A stretch of 64,000 nt of DNA from Desertibacillus haloalkaliphilus (GCF_019039105.1 NZ_JAHPIV010000017.1:1-64000), one strand, 5' to 3'. Shown: positions 21,351 through 32,950, numbered from the stretch's first letter. Made by a program: numbers and translations. The notes: generated by a model from the letters alone, not told the origin.

Positions 21351-22091
21351 ATGGTTAGACTAAATAAAGGTGAACGGCTTGATTATTTGTTCGATAAAGA
21401 GTTGCAAGTGATTCAAAGTCATGATGTTTTTTCTTTTTCAATTGATGCTGTTTTACTTGCAAAGTTTACGTATGTGCCGATCCAAAAAGGGAAAATTGTT
21501 GATTTGTGTACAGGCAATGGTGTCATTCCGCTCGTTCTTAGCCGTCGATCTCGCGCTGCAATTACTGGGGTTGAAATCCAAGAGCGGCTATATGATATGG
21601 CAGTAAGAAGTGTAGCTATCAACAATTTAGAAGACCAACTATCAATCATTCATGGAGACCTTAAAGACATGCCTGCACAGCTCGGACATGGCCAATATGA
21701 CCTCTTGACCTGTAATCCTCCCTACTTCGAAACTAGTGAAGTTGAGGAGTTAAATGTTAACCGTCACTATGCGATTGCTCGTCATGAAATTATGTGCTCA
21801 TTAGATGATGTGATCCGCGTCTCAAGTCAATTAGTTAAGCAAAAAGGCAAGGTAGCACTTGTTCATAGGCCTGAGCGGCTGGCCGATCTCATCACAACGA
21901 TGCGCTCATATCGAATTGAGCCGAAGCGTGTACAGATGATTTATCCCAAAAGGGGTAAAGAGGCAAACATCGTCTTAATTGAAGGGATCAAAGATGGACA
22001 AGCAGGGATGAAAGTTCTCCCATCACTAATTGTCTACGGTGAGGACAATCAATACACCGAGACGTTTAAGGAGATTTACTATGGAAAGTAG
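21351..22091 (+). CDS. yabB: tRNA1(Val) (adenine37-N6)-methyltransferase-like (YabB)
   Basis: An SAM-dependent class-I methyltransferase, 246 residues, of the TrmN6/YfiC family. Motif I reads [15 protein letters not shown] (50-64) and the catalytic NPPY is at 122-125, as expected for N6-adenine methylation. TrmN6 modifies A37 of tRNA-Val in E. coli; activity in Bacillus is inferred. The ATG at 21351 has GAGG 10 nt upstream. The longer frame that runs back through the yabA terminator is rejected. yazA overlaps the end by 11 bp, so the yabB-yazA-rsmI trio is translated as a coupled unit. Confidence 0.92.
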   Translation: MVRLNKGERLDYLFDKELQVIQSHDVFSFSIDAVLLAKFTYVPIQKGKIVDLCTGNGVIPLVLSRRSRAAITGVEIQERLYDMAVRSVAINNLEDQLSIIHGDLKDMPAQLGHGQYDLLTCNPPYFETSEVEELNVNRHYAIARHEIMCSLDDVIRVSSQLVKQKGKVALVHRPERLADLITTMRSYRIEPKRVQMIYPKRGKEANIVLIEGIKDGQAGMKVLPSLIVYGEDNQYTETFKEIYYGK

Positions 22092-22371
22092 GGGTGAGCA
22101 TTACGTCTATATGCTGAAATGTAAGGATGGGAGCTTTTACACGGGTTATACAACCAATGTCGCAGAACGCTTCATAAAACACCAGCAAGGCAAAGGGGCA
22201 AAGTATACACGTGGACGCACCCCGCTCGTACTTGTCTATCAACAGCAATATGAATCGAAGCGTGATGCGATGCAGGCGGAGTATGCAATCAAACAATTAA
22301 CACGAGATGAAAAGCTCAAGTTTGTTAAAGAAGGAGCGGTTATAGATGTGGCAACAAAGCAGTTACAGTGA
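22081..22371 (+). CDS. yazA: GIY-YIG endonuclease-fold protein YazA
   Basis: A 96-residue single-domain GIY-YIG protein of the UPF0213 family. The nuclease core is visible: [17 protein letters not shown] (GIY-YIG as YVY...YTG), then the conserved R/H segment [15 protein letters not shown], and E at [10 protein letters not shown]. Function is not established. ATG 22081 is preceded by AAGGAG, and the gene overlaps both yabB (11 bp) and rsmI (26 bp). Confidence 0.92.
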   Translation: MESRGEHYVYMLKCKDGSFYTGYTTNVAERFIKHQQGKGAKYTRGRTPLVLVYQQQYESKRDAMQAEYAIKQLTRDEKLKFVKEGAVIDVATKQLQ

Positions 22372-23215
22372 TCAAAGTGGCAAAGGGGTTCTGTATTTAG
22401 TACCAACACCCGTTGGCAATTTAGAGGATATGACCTACCGAGCGATTCGGACGTTACAAGAAGTTGATCTGATTGCTGCCGAAGATACGAGGCAAACGCG
22501 TAAACTTTGTAATCACTTTGAGATTCAGACAAAGCTTGTGAGTTATCACGAGCATAATAAGGAAGCGAGTGGAGAAAAGCTACTCCAACATTTGCGAGAC
22601 GGCCATGATATTGCCTTAGTTAGTGATGCAGGCATGCCAGCGGTTTCAGACCCGGGATATGAACTTGTTGTTTCTTGTCTTCAAGAAGAGCTTGCCGTTG
22701 TTCCATTACCTGGTGCGAATGCTGCATTACCGGCCATCGTTGCTTCCGGTTTGCCGACGGATCAGTTTTTATTTTATGGCTTTCTCCACCGCCAGAAAAA
22801 ACAAAAAAACGAAGAGCTTGAGCATCTGAAGTCGATTGAAGTGCCGATCATTTTTTATGAGTCCCCTCATCGTTTAAAAGAGACGCTGCAGCTGATCGAA
22901 AAGGCCTTTGGAAATCGACAAATATCAGTTACGAGGGAGTTGTCGAAAAAACATGAAGAGTTTATTCGTGGTTCCATCAGTGAAGTTATTGAGTGGTGTG
23001 AAGTTGGCCAAGTAAAAGGCGAATTTTGTTTTGTTGTCGCTGGGGCTTCTGGTGATGAACAACAAGAAGAGAATTGGTGGCAAGACCTAACAATCATACA
23101 GCATGTTGAGCATTACCTATCATTGAAGATGAGTTCAAAAGACGCAATTAAGCAAGTCGCGCGTGAACGGAAATTGCCAAAGCGTGAGGTTTATGCAACA
23201 TATCATAAAGATTAG
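22346..23215 (+). CDS. rsmI: 16S rRNA (cytidine1402-2'-O)-methyltransferase
   Basis: RsmI methylates the ribose of C1402 in the decoding centre of 16S rRNA. It is a tetrapyrrole-methylase-fold SAM enzyme: LVPTPVGNLEDMTYRAI near the N-terminus, EDTRQTRKLC, the SDAGMPAVSDPG motif and PGANAALPA in the SAM pocket. Length 289 is usual. GGAGCGG precedes the ATG; the gene overlaps yazA by 26 bp. A bidirectional terminator separates it from the convergent abrB. Confidence 0.95.
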   Translation: MWQQSSYSDQSGKGVLYLVPTPVGNLEDMTYRAIRTLQEVDLIAAEDTRQTRKLCNHFEIQTKLVSYHEHNKEASGEKLLQHLRDGHDIALVSDAGMPAVSDPGYELVVSCLQEELAVVPLPGANAALPAIVASGLPTDQFLFYGFLHRQKKQKNEELEHLKSIEVPIIFYESPHRLKETLQLIEKAFGNRQISVTRELSKKHEEFIRGSISEVIEWCEVGQVKGEFCFVVAGASGDEQQEENWWQDLTIIQHVEHYLSLKMSSKDAIKQVARERKLPKREVYATYHKD

Positions 23216-23264
23216 AAAAAAGGTGATCAGAGAACCGTGAGTGTTGTTCTTGATCACCTTTTTT
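23216..23264. terminator. Bidirectional terminator between rsmI and abrB
   Basis: AAAAAAGGTGATCA (left) pairs with TGATCACCTTTTTT (right), with a further partly paired inner segment. A- and T-runs flank both sides, so it can serve both convergent genes. Confidence 0.9.
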
Positions 23265-23269
23265 ATGTT

Positions 23270-23554
23270 TTATTTGCTTTTCGCTACATAGTCTTGTAAT
23301 TCATTCATAAGTTCTTGAGCACCAGATGGGCTTAATACAATCTTCCCATCCCCTAGTGAAATGTTTTCATCTGAGACTTCGCCTGTAATTTGGCACGTCA
23401 TGTTTGGTTTGTATTTCTTTAAAATAATTCGATCATTATCGACATAGATTTCTAGTGCATCCTTTTCAGCAATATCTAATGTGCGGCGAAGCTCAATTGG
23501 AATAACGACACGTCCTAATTCATCGACCTTTCTTACAATACCAGTAGATTTCAT
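23270..23554 (-). CDS. abrB: Transition-state regulator AbrB
   Basis: A DNA-binding repressor of post-exponential genes, itself repressed by Spo0A~P. It is 94 residues: the N-terminal swapped-hairpin AbrB domain (MKSTGIVRKVDELGRVVIPI, then ELRRTLDIAEKDALEIYVD) and a C-terminal multimerisation domain. It is nearly identical to B. subtilis AbrB in the first 50 residues. An AGGGGGAAAC ribosome-binding region precedes the ATG on the reverse strand. A Spo0A box lies about 50 bp upstream. SpoVT, encoded at 45 kb, has the same N-terminal domain. Confidence 0.97.
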   Translation of the reverse strand: MKSTGIVRKVDELGRVVIPIELRRTLDIAEKDALEIYVDNDRIILKKYKPNMTCQITGEVSDENISLGDGKIVLSPSGAQELMNELQDYVAKSK

Positions 23555-23604
23555 CCTCGGTTTCCCCCTAAAAAATATAATAAAGTAATTAATAGATTAC
23601 GTCA

Positions 23605-23617
23605 TTTTTCGACAAAA
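23605..23617 (-). promoter_or_regulatory. Spo0A box of the abrB promoter
   Basis: On the reverse strand TTTTTGTCGAAAAATGACG contains a perfect TGTCGAA core (23608-23614) and is almost the same as the known Spo0A operator of B. subtilis abrB. Confidence 0.8.
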
Positions 23618-23709
23618 ATTTTGTTAAACTAAGAATACCAGCATTTCCAAAACAAGTCAATTAAAATAAAGTATATTTTTTACAAATTAATAGAGAAAAT
23701 GCGGGATAA

Positions 23710-23903
23710 TGTCGAAAAAACCTGATACTGATGGGATTTTACAGTTTGATAGAGAATAGAAATGCTAGAAATTTGTCATTTTATAATGAAGCTCAATGGC
23801 AATAGCCTCGATTGATTGGAAATTAATCAAAACTGATTTTCATTTCGACAAACTCAGATTCGACAAAATTTATTGGAGAATGAACCGGTTCGACAATTCG
23901 ACT
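23710..23903. promoter_or_regulatory. Cluster of Spo0A-box sequences
   Basis: Exact 7-bp cores: TGTCGAA at 23710-23716, and TTCGACA at 23844-23850, 23859-23865 and 23889-23895. A sixth, one-mismatch copy, TTCGACT, is at 23897-23903. Together with the abrB operator this makes five exact cores in 290 bp of the abrB-metG gap. No gene is supported between them; the 83-codon frame at 23796-24047 has no ribosome-binding site. Confidence 0.6.
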
Positions 23904-23940
23904 CTACTAACAGGAAGCATAGTAACTAAGCGATGGCTGC

Positions 23941-23970
23941 TTGACAGTTATGAATTATTTTTAGTATATT
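23941..23970 (+). promoter_or_regulatory. Sigma-A-like promoter in the abrB-metG gap
   Basis: TTGACA (23941-23946), 18-bp spacer, TATATT (23965-23970). Lying just downstream of the Spo0A-box cluster, it could drive the metG T-box leader or a separate transcript. A second TATAAT at 24043-24048 lies directly before the T-box. Confidence 0.5.
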
Positions 23971-24049
23971 TTGGTGGGAGTCTAGGTGATACTGTAGACA
24001 AGGAATCATTCTGTATTAAAACAATCCTATGTGTTTCTTCTATATAATG

Positions 24050-24332
24050 TCCGATGAAGGGATGAGTACAACGGAATTTCTATTAGCAACAAGGAGTTGT
24101 GGAGAGAGCCGGGGGAGCTGGAAACCGGTATAGAATGAACGTTGGAAGATGGTCCAAAGAGGATTTGCTTTCGAGTTAAGTTGTCCGACTAATAAGGGAG
24201 CAACGTGATCTAGCGTTACTAGAGTAAGTCAATGGAAGTTGACTAACTGAGCCTCAGACTTGTGAAAGCTGGGGGAATTTGGGTGGTAACACGTGAGGAA
24301 GCTCTCGTCCCTTTGTGGATGAGGGCTTTTTG
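24050..24332 (+). promoter_or_regulatory. T-box riboswitch of metG
   Basis: Stem I elements AGAGAGCCGGGG and GGAAACCGGTA are present. The candidate specifier ATG (Met) is at 24149-24151, after TTGGAAG; its distance from the stem-I loop equals that of TCC in the serS leader. The T-box sequence GGGTGGTAACACG is at about 24279-24291. The terminator AGCTCTC...GAGGGCT with T-run ends near 24332. Uncharged initiator or elongator tRNA-Met should promote read-through into metG. Confidence 0.88.
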
Positions 24333-24397
24333 TATTGATCAATATACCTACATTGGCTAAAACGGATTTACGTATAGGAGAAATCAAATAATAATGA

Positions 24398-26371
<1,974 letters not shown>

Positions 26372-26428
26372 AAAACCACCACGTCTGTCAAAAGCTAAAG
26401 TAGGTCTTGATATCAAGAATCAACATCG

Positions 26429-26503
26429 GGTTAAATAGTGACTTTAACCTATTTCAGGGTTGTTCTAAAGGGTAGTCGCTATCCCATTAGGACAACCCTT
26501 TCG
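26429..26503 (+). terminator. Tandem hairpins/terminator after metG
   Basis: GGTTAAA...TTTAACC (26429-26450) is followed by GGTTGT-CTAA (from 26458) paired with TTAG-ACAACCCTTT (to about 26502). The second has only a short T-run. Confidence 0.6.
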
Positions 26504-26548
26504 ATTACCTTTGAACCAAAAAGGAAGAGAAAGGAAGGAACTCACACA

Positions 26549-27316
26549 ATGTTATTTGATACACATGTTCATTTGAATGCTGACCAATTTAAAGAAGATG
26601 CGAGTGAAGTGATTGAGAGAGCCAATGCAGAAGGTGTTTCTCATATGGTTGTTGTCGGATTTGATACGGAGACAATTAAAGGAGCGATAAAGCTCGCTGA
26701 GACGTATGAATTTATCTATGCTGCTGTCGGCTGGCACCCAGTTGATGCAATCGATATGACTGATGCTGATCTTGAGTGGATTGAGGAGTTAGCAAGCCAC
26801 CCGAAAGTTGTTGCTATTGGAGAGATGGGGCTTGATTACCATTGGGATAAGTCACCTAAAGACGTTCAAAAAGAAGTTTTTCGAAAACAAATTCGCCTCG
26901 CTAAAAAAGTAAATATGCCAATTATTATCCATGATCGTGAGGCTCACCAAGATATTGTAACGATCTTAAAAGAAGAAAATGCCGAGGAAGTTGGCGGGAT
27001 TATGCACTGTTTTGGCGGTAGTCTTGAAATTGCCAAACAATGCATGGATATGAACTTTTATATTTCATTTGGTGGGCCTGTGACGTTTAAAAATGCGAAA
27101 AAACCAAAAGAAGTGGCAAAGGAAATTCCACTTGATCGCCTATTAATCGAAACGGACTGTCCATTTTTAGCGCCGCATCCATATCGAGGTAAGCGCAATG
27201 AGCCTGCGTATGTGAAGTTAATTGCTGAGCAGATTGCAGAACTGAAAGAGGTTAGCTACGAACAGCTTTCAAAGCAAACCATGGAAAATGCAAAAAAACT
27301 ATTTTCCATAAGCTGA
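26549..27316 (+). CDS. yabD: TatD-family metal-dependent DNase
   Basis: A TIM-barrel amidohydrolase-fold nuclease, 255 residues, the same length as B. subtilis YabD. Metal ligands are visible: DTHVHL at 4-9, GEMGLDYHW in the middle, IIHDREAH, MHCFGG, and ETDCPFL near 203-209. TatD proteins act as 3'-5' exonucleases on DNA; the cellular role is unsettled. The ATG at 26549 has AAGGAAGG upstream; the frame before it crosses the metG terminator and is rejected. yabE follows after 230 bp that hold its promoter. Confidence 0.94.
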   Translation: MLFDTHVHLNADQFKEDASEVIERANAEGVSHMVVVGFDTETIKGAIKLAETYEFIYAAVGWHPVDAIDMTDADLEWIEELASHPKVVAIGEMGLDYHWDKSPKDVQKEVFRKQIRLAKKVNMPIIIHDREAHQDIVTILKEENAEEVGGIMHCFGGSLEIAKQCMDMNFYISFGGPVTFKNAKKPKEVAKEIPLDRLLIETDCPFLAPHPYRGKRNEPAYVKLIAEQIAELKEVSYEQLSKQTMENAKKLFSIS

Positions 27317-27488
27317 CACAGTTTTTTGTCTAAGTGAGGCGAAGCTTGTCTACATATGATCGCACTCGTTTGTCTTCTACACCTCTTTCTATTTCCGAGG
27401 GCCGGACATGTCGATAAGTTTTTGTTTATTTTTGGGACGACATCCTTGATAATGGGAGAAAAGGTTCCAAGGAACTCAAATACAAAGG

Positions 27489-27517
27489 TTGACAAGGTGA
27501 GGTGAAATGTATATAAT
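27489..27517 (+). promoter_or_regulatory. Consensus sigma-A promoter of yabE
   Basis: TTGACA (27489-27494), exactly 17 bp, TATAAT (27512-27517): both hexamers are perfect. The yabE ATG is 31 bp after the -10. Confidence 0.85.
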
Positions 27518-27547
27518 TCGGTCTTTGAGAAGGAGGAATGTATAACC

Positions 27548-28765
27548 ATGACACCGAACATGAATAAATCTTTTTCCGATATGAATACTGGGAAAAGGTT
27601 GATCATGTCTATCATTAGTCTTATGGTTGTCGTTGCAGTTATCTCATATTCAGTATATGAAACGACAAAAGCAACGGTTACAATTACCGTTGATGGGGAA
27701 GAGACTGTAGTAAAAACTCATGCTAACACAGTAGCAGAGTTGATGATGGACCATGATTTCGTCGTAGAAGACCATGATGTTATTGAACCGTCGTTAGATA
27801 CAGAATTGACGGGGAATATGGTTATCACTTGGACACCTGCAAAACAAGTCTTTGTAACGAACAATGGAACAGAAGAATCAGTTTGGACAACAGCAACAAA
27901 CGTAGAAGAATTAATAGATCAATTAGACATAACAGTGGCTGAACATGATAAAGTTAGTCCTAGCCTAACGACAGATATCACAAACGATATGAATATTACC
28001 TATGAATCTGCTTTTGAAATCACACTAGACAACGGCGGTGAAGAGCAGGCCGTCTGGACGACATCGACGACTGTCGCTGACTTTTTAGATCAAGAAGAGA
28101 TTTCTTTAGGCGAGCTTGACCGAGTTGAGCCTACTGAAGATGAACAAGTAACGAGCGATCTTGAAAAGGTTAGTGTCGTGCGCGTTGAAAAAGTAACTGA
28201 TATTGTTGAGGAAGCGACTGATTATGCAACGGTTACCCGTAAAGATGATTCACTAGAAAGTGGGAATGAACAGGTTGTACAGTCAGGTGAAGAGGGACAA
28301 GTGAAGAAGCATTTTGAAGTTGTCCTTGAAAACGGTGAAGAAGTATCGAGAGAATTAGTGAAAACAGAAACGGTAAAGGAAAGTACTGATCGTATTGTAG
28401 CGGTTGGCACGAGACCATCAGCGGCATCAGTGTCTCGTAGTTCAAGCCCGTCAAGCTCAAGTAGTGGAGCGAATGGGCAAACGCTAACGGTTACCGCTAC
28501 AGCCTATACAGCGAATTGTAGTGGGTGCAGTGGCATCACGGCGACCGGCGTTAACCTTAACCAAAACCGTAACCAAAAAGTGATTGCGGTTGACCCTAAT
28601 GTCATTCCACTAGGTACGAGAGTGCATGTGGAAGGCTATGGTGAAGCTGTTGCAGCAGACACTGGCGGTGCAATCAAAGGGAATAAAATTGATGTTCACG
28701 TACCGACAAAGACCGATGCTCGTAACTGGGGACGCAAGCAAGTCACAGTAACAATTTTAGATTAA
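27548..28765 (+). CDS. yabE: Resuscitation-type cell-wall hydrolase YabE (G5/3D domain)
   Basis: A secreted or membrane-anchored wall-active protein. A signal/anchor helix spans about 17-36. Three DUF348 repeats (about 38-205, each with a TxTxTVxxFL-type pattern such as VWTTATNVEELIDQ and VWTTSTTVADFLDQ) lead into a G5 domain (about 208-285). A serine-rich linker (SRSSSPSSSSSG) precedes the C-terminal 3D domain (about 322-405, with VTATAYTANCSGCSG and ADTGGAIKGNKIDVH). The 3D domain is the lytic-transglycosylase-like module named for its three aspartates. At 405 residues it is shorter than B. subtilis YabE (437). GAAGGAGG precedes the ATG. Confidence 0.93.
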   Translation: MTPNMNKSFSDMNTGKRLIMSIISLMVVVAVISYSVYETTKATVTITVDGEETVVKTHANTVAELMMDHDFVVEDHDVIEPSLDTELTGNMVITWTPAKQVFVTNNGTEESVWTTATNVEELIDQLDITVAEHDKVSPSLTTDITNDMNITYESAFEITLDNGGEEQAVWTTSTTVADFLDQEEISLGELDRVEPTEDEQVTSDLEKVSVVRVEKVTDIVEEATDYATVTRKDDSLESGNEQVVQSGEEGQVKKHFEVVLENGEEVSRELVKTETVKESTDRIVAVGTRPSAASVSRSSSPSSSSSGANGQTLTVTATAYTANCSGCSGITATGVNLNQNRNQKVIAVDPNVIPLGTRVHVEGYGEAVAADTGGAIKGNKIDVHVPTKTDARNWGRKQVTVTILD

Positions 28766-28773
28766 TGATTGGT

Positions 28774-28816
28774 AGGTGCCCAAAAGGTGACAGAGAGCCT
28801 TTTTGGGCACCTTTTT
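28774..28816 (+). terminator. Terminator after yabE
   Basis: AGGTGCCCAAAAGG pairs with CCTTTTTGGGCACCT, then TTTT. A very stable stem. Confidence 0.92.
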
Positions 28817-29060
28817 GTTGTAGTAAAGGGGGGAGTGCGCGAACGGTGGAGGGTATACAGAGAAGTGGGCTTACCCACGCCAGCTTAGATTGAAGGTGAG
28901 AGAGAATACACTTGTTTAGGAGATTTGTTTCAAGTAGTGGACCTATGAGAATAGACGAGAAAAGATGTAAAACGGTTACGGTAGAAAAGAGGTTGCTGAA
29001 AATCGTACTTTTTCAGTAACCTGGGTAGAAAATAGCTTTTCTTTCGAAGACGTTTAGAAA
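28817..29060. other. Gap before the TnpB element with two hairpins
   Basis: No supported gene. GTGGG-CTTA-CCCAC (28866-28878) opens a segment 19/23 identical to 7832-7854. GGTTGCTGAAA (28991-29001) pairs with TTTTTCAGTAACC (to 29021) but lacks a downstream T-run. Confidence 0.4.
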
Positions 29061-29133
29061 ACGAAAAGAACACCCGTGTCTTCAGTCATGGGATGAATTT
29101 TCGTCGGAAACTCTTTAATTTAATTATCAAACA

Positions 29134-29163
29134 CCGACAAACACATGTTCCTTTTGGTATAAT
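29134..29163 (+). promoter_or_regulatory. Promoter of tnpB
   Basis: CCGACA (29134-29139), 18-bp spacer, TATAAT (29158-29163), followed at once by TAAGGAGGTG, an unusually strong ribosome-binding site. Confidence 0.5.
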
Positions 29164-29187
29164 ATACCTTAAGGAGGTGGAAATAGA

Positions 29188-30438
29188 ATGTCTACTGAGA
29201 AGCAATTTGGAGTTGAAAAAGAAGTTTTAAAATTAGGATCAAAACAAGAGTATCTTGCTTTACGAAAACTCGTTCATTTGAGTAAAAACATGTACAATGT
29301 TGGCTTGTATTCAATACGCCAGCACTTCTTTAATACCAAAAAATATCTCAGTTACTCAAAAAACTATCATGAGTGCAAAGATAATGAGAATTACAAATTA
29401 ATGGGTTCAGCAGCAGCTCAACAAACATTGAAGAAAGTTGACAAGAACTTCAAAAGTTTCTTTGGTTTGCTTAAAAAGAAATCTAAAGATGCGAGAATCC
29501 CAAAGTATCTAGAAAAATATGGTGTTTTTGAATTGAGTTACCCTCAATTCAAGTTACAAGACGATGGTACATTTAATGTTCCTATGTCACCATATTTTAA
29601 AAAGGAAAATGGAAGTATTATTGTTCGTTTTCCTACAAATTTAGACCCTTCAACAATAGCTGAAATTCGTATCATTCCAAGATATAACGCACATTATTTT
29701 GAGATTGAATACGTGTACAAAATCAAAGAGTTAGAAGAATACAATTTAAATGAAAACGAGGCACTTTCCATCGATTTAGGTATCGATAATTTTTGTTCTG
29801 TCGTTGATACGTTAGGCAACTCTTTCATTATTGATGGAAAGCGTATTAAATCTGTTAACCAATGGTACAACAAAGAAAATAAACGATTACAATCCATTAA
29901 AGATAAACAACACATCAACCACTTAACAAAGCGTCAGGTTTGTTTATTGAAAAAACGAAACAACATTTTACGCGATTATCTAAATAGAACAACTCATCAC
30001 ATTATCAAGCATTGCTTGGATAATGGAATCGGTAAATTAGTTGTCGGTCACAATAAAGAGTGGAAGAAAAATTCTAATATGGGCAAAAAATCAAATCAAC
30101 GTTTCGTACAAATACCACATAGTCAACTCATTCAAAAACTAGAAGCCCTGTGTGAACGTTATGGCATAACGTCCATCAAACAAGAAGAATCGTATACATC
30201 TAAAGCCAGTTTTCTAGATAATGATGATATACCATCATTTGATGAAGAGAAAAAAGAAACACACACTTTCTCTGGAAAGCGTGTGAAACGTGGCTTGTAT
30301 AAAACTATGAAAAATATATACGTTAACGCAGATATTAACGCTGCGGCTAATATTTTGCGTAAAAGTAAGCATAATATCGAATTCGATAAAGTGTGTAGGG
30401 GGCTTTTGGCAGCCCCAATGAGAATAAAATTGGTTTAA
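29188..30438 (+). CDS. tnpB: RNA-guided endonuclease TnpB
   Basis: A 416-residue TnpB, relative and ancestor of Cas12, expected to cut DNA under guidance of an omega RNA made from the element's right end. RuvC-I aspartate D196 lies in SIDLGID and RuvC-III D382 in VNADINAAANI. At the usual RuvC-II place the protein has VVGHNKEWKK, without the common E-D/N motif. A glutamate pair E333-E334 in KQEESYTSKASFLD may supply the RuvC-II residue. The expected CxxC zinc ribbon is absent: SFLDNDD and FSGKRVKRGLY stand in its place. The gene is intact and has a promoter and strong ribosome-binding site. Codon use is more AT-rich than its neighbours, as expected for a mobile gene. Confidence 0.9.
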   Translation: MSTEKQFGVEKEVLKLGSKQEYLALRKLVHLSKNMYNVGLYSIRQHFFNTKKYLSYSKNYHECKDNENYKLMGSAAAQQTLKKVDKNFKSFFGLLKKKSKDARIPKYLEKYGVFELSYPQFKLQDDGTFNVPMSPYFKKENGSIIVRFPTNLDPSTIAEIRIIPRYNAHYFEIEYVYKIKELEEYNLNENEALSIDLGIDNFCSVVDTLGNSFIIDGKRIKSVNQWYNKENKRLQSIKDKQHINHLTKRQVCLLKKRNNILRDYLNRTTHHIIKHCLDNGIGKLVVGHNKEWKKNSNMGKKSNQRFVQIPHSQLIQKLEALCERYGITSIKQEESYTSKASFLDNDDIPSFDEEKKETHTFSGKRVKRGLYKTMKNIYVNADINAAANILRKSKHNIEFDKVCRGLLAAPMRIKLV

Positions 30439-30503
30439 ATCTTACAAGGTGAGTCCAATTGATTTCTCATAGAATCACGCGACTTTAGTCGTGTGTAGTT
30501 CAA
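30398..30503 (+). ncRNA. Predicted omega RNA (right-end element RNA)
   Basis: Three stem-loops in a row span the tnpB 3' end and the element end. They are GGGGCT/AGCCCC (30399-30416); a long stem of ATGAGAAT and AATTGG (30418-30433) with CCAATT and ATTTCTCAT (30455-30470); and the right-end palindrome (30476-30495). This is the layout of known TnpB guide scaffolds. The guide would begin at about 30504, in flanking DNA. The 5' end is not determined. Confidence 0.6.
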
Positions 30504-30547
30504 ACTATGGGGTACACTAGTTATTGAAACGAAAGATGGAGGCAAAG

Positions 30548-31973
<1,426 letters not shown>

Positions 31974-31985
31974 CTCGTTATAGGC

Positions 31986-32013
31986 ACTGTTTGACTCCTG
32001 CTTACATATGGTA
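31986..32013 (+). promoter_or_regulatory. Sigma-K-like promoter of yabG
   Basis: AC (31986-31987), 17 bp, CATATGGTA (32005-32013) fits the sigma-K pattern AC-n17-CATAnnnTA. It starts just after the rsmA stop. yabG is sigma-K dependent in B. subtilis. Confidence 0.6.
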
Positions 32014-32035
32014 TATACGTGAGGAGGAGTTTCAA

Positions 32036-32902
32036 ATGAAACTAAACATCGGTGATATCGTTGCTAGAAAATCGTATAATTACGATTTGCTATTTCGTAT
32101 TGTTAACATTAATGAAGGTGAGGCCGAGTTATACGGTGAAGATGTTCGATTAATCGCCGATGCTCCGATCGGTGATTTAAAACTCATTGATGACCAAGAG
32201 CGTAAGAAACGCCGCAAACAAGAAAAGGAAAAGGAAGAGAATTGCTACCGGTTGTTTAACCAGGAATACCGGCTCTTGCAGCAACGCAATGAATATGAAG
32301 TATCTTCAGGGTATGCGAGTGGCCGCCCGTATTTTGAAATGAGAGGGCGTGTCTTGCATATTGATGGTGATCCTCTTTACTTAAAGAAGTGCACAGAACT
32401 CTACGGTAAGCTTGGTGTCCCCGTTTATGGCGTCCATATCCAGGAGAAAGAGATGCCGCACCAAATCACATCATTATTAGAAATGGTTCGACCAGATATC
32501 CTGGTCATAACCGGTCATGACGCTTATATGAAGGCACGAGGGAGTTCAGATGATATCAAGTCATACCGCAATTCTAAGCATTTTGCTGAGACGGTTAGAA
32601 CGGCCAGAAAGATTGTGCCACAGCTTGATCACTTAGTGATCTTTGCAGGTGCTTGCCAATCTCATTTTGAGTCGATATTGAAGTCGGGAGCAAACTTTGC
32701 TAGCTCACCTGAACGCGTCAATATTCATGCGCTTGATCCTGTTTATATCGTTGCTAAAATTAGTTTAACTCCTTTTATGGACCGGGTGGGAGTTTGGGAT
32801 GTGCTTCGAAATACAATTACTGGCGAAAAGGGAATTGGCGGTATTGAGACTCGTGGAGTTTTACGGCGTGGCATGCCGATAAAAAAGTATGATGATGAGT
32901 GA
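32036..32902 (+). CDS. yabG: Sporulation-specific protease YabG
   Basis: A mother-cell protease that trims spore-coat proteins before crosslinking. It is 288 residues (290 in B. subtilis). The N-terminal SH3-like strand region (LNIGDIVARKSYNYDLLFRI) is followed by a charged helix and the catalytic-type domain with LVIFAGACQSHFESILKSGANFASSPERVNIHALDPV; a cysteine/histidine pair within it (GACQSH) is a plausible active site. ATG 32036 has GAGGAGGAG upstream. Confidence 0.94.
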   Translation: MKLNIGDIVARKSYNYDLLFRIVNINEGEAELYGEDVRLIADAPIGDLKLIDDQERKKRRKQEKEKEENCYRLFNQEYRLLQQRNEYEVSSGYASGRPYFEMRGRVLHIDGDPLYLKKCTELYGKLGVPVYGVHIQEKEMPHQITSLLEMVRPDILVITGHDAYMKARGSSDDIKSYRNSKHFAETVRTARKIVPQLDHLVIFAGACQSHFESILKSGANFASSPERVNIHALDPVYIVAKISLTPFMDRVGVWDVLRNTITGEKGIGGIETRGVLRRGMPIKKYDDE

Positions 32903-32913
32903 TGAGAAAGCAT

Positions 32914-32950
32914 AGTAGGTCTTTGGTGATTACTAGAGGCCTACTTTTTT
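32914..32950 (+). terminator. Terminator after yabG
   Basis: AGTAGGTCT pairs with AGGCCTACT around a loop of about 15 nt, with T-run to 32950. Confidence 0.85.

Larger units (their letters stand above)
29066..30503 (+). mobile_element. IS605-type element with tnpB only
   Basis: The left end has the subterminal hairpin CCCGTG (29073-29078) with CATGGG (29087-29092). The right end has CACGCGACT (30476-30484) with AGTCGTGTG (30487-30495), followed by TAGTTCAA. The TCAA at 30500-30503 resembles IS605-group right-end cleavage sites. These palindromes, absence of terminal inverted repeats, and a lone tnpB fit an IS200/IS605-family element lacking tnpA, mobile only in trans if at all. The left boundary is uncertain within about 15 bp. 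It is inserted between yabE and rnmV, which are adjacent in B. subtilis. Confidence 0.82.

Noticed and set aside
23796-24047. 83-codon frame in the abrB-metG gap
   Set aside because: No ribosome-binding site; repeated RFDK-like residues come from the Spo0A-box sequences, and the end runs up to the T-box promoter.
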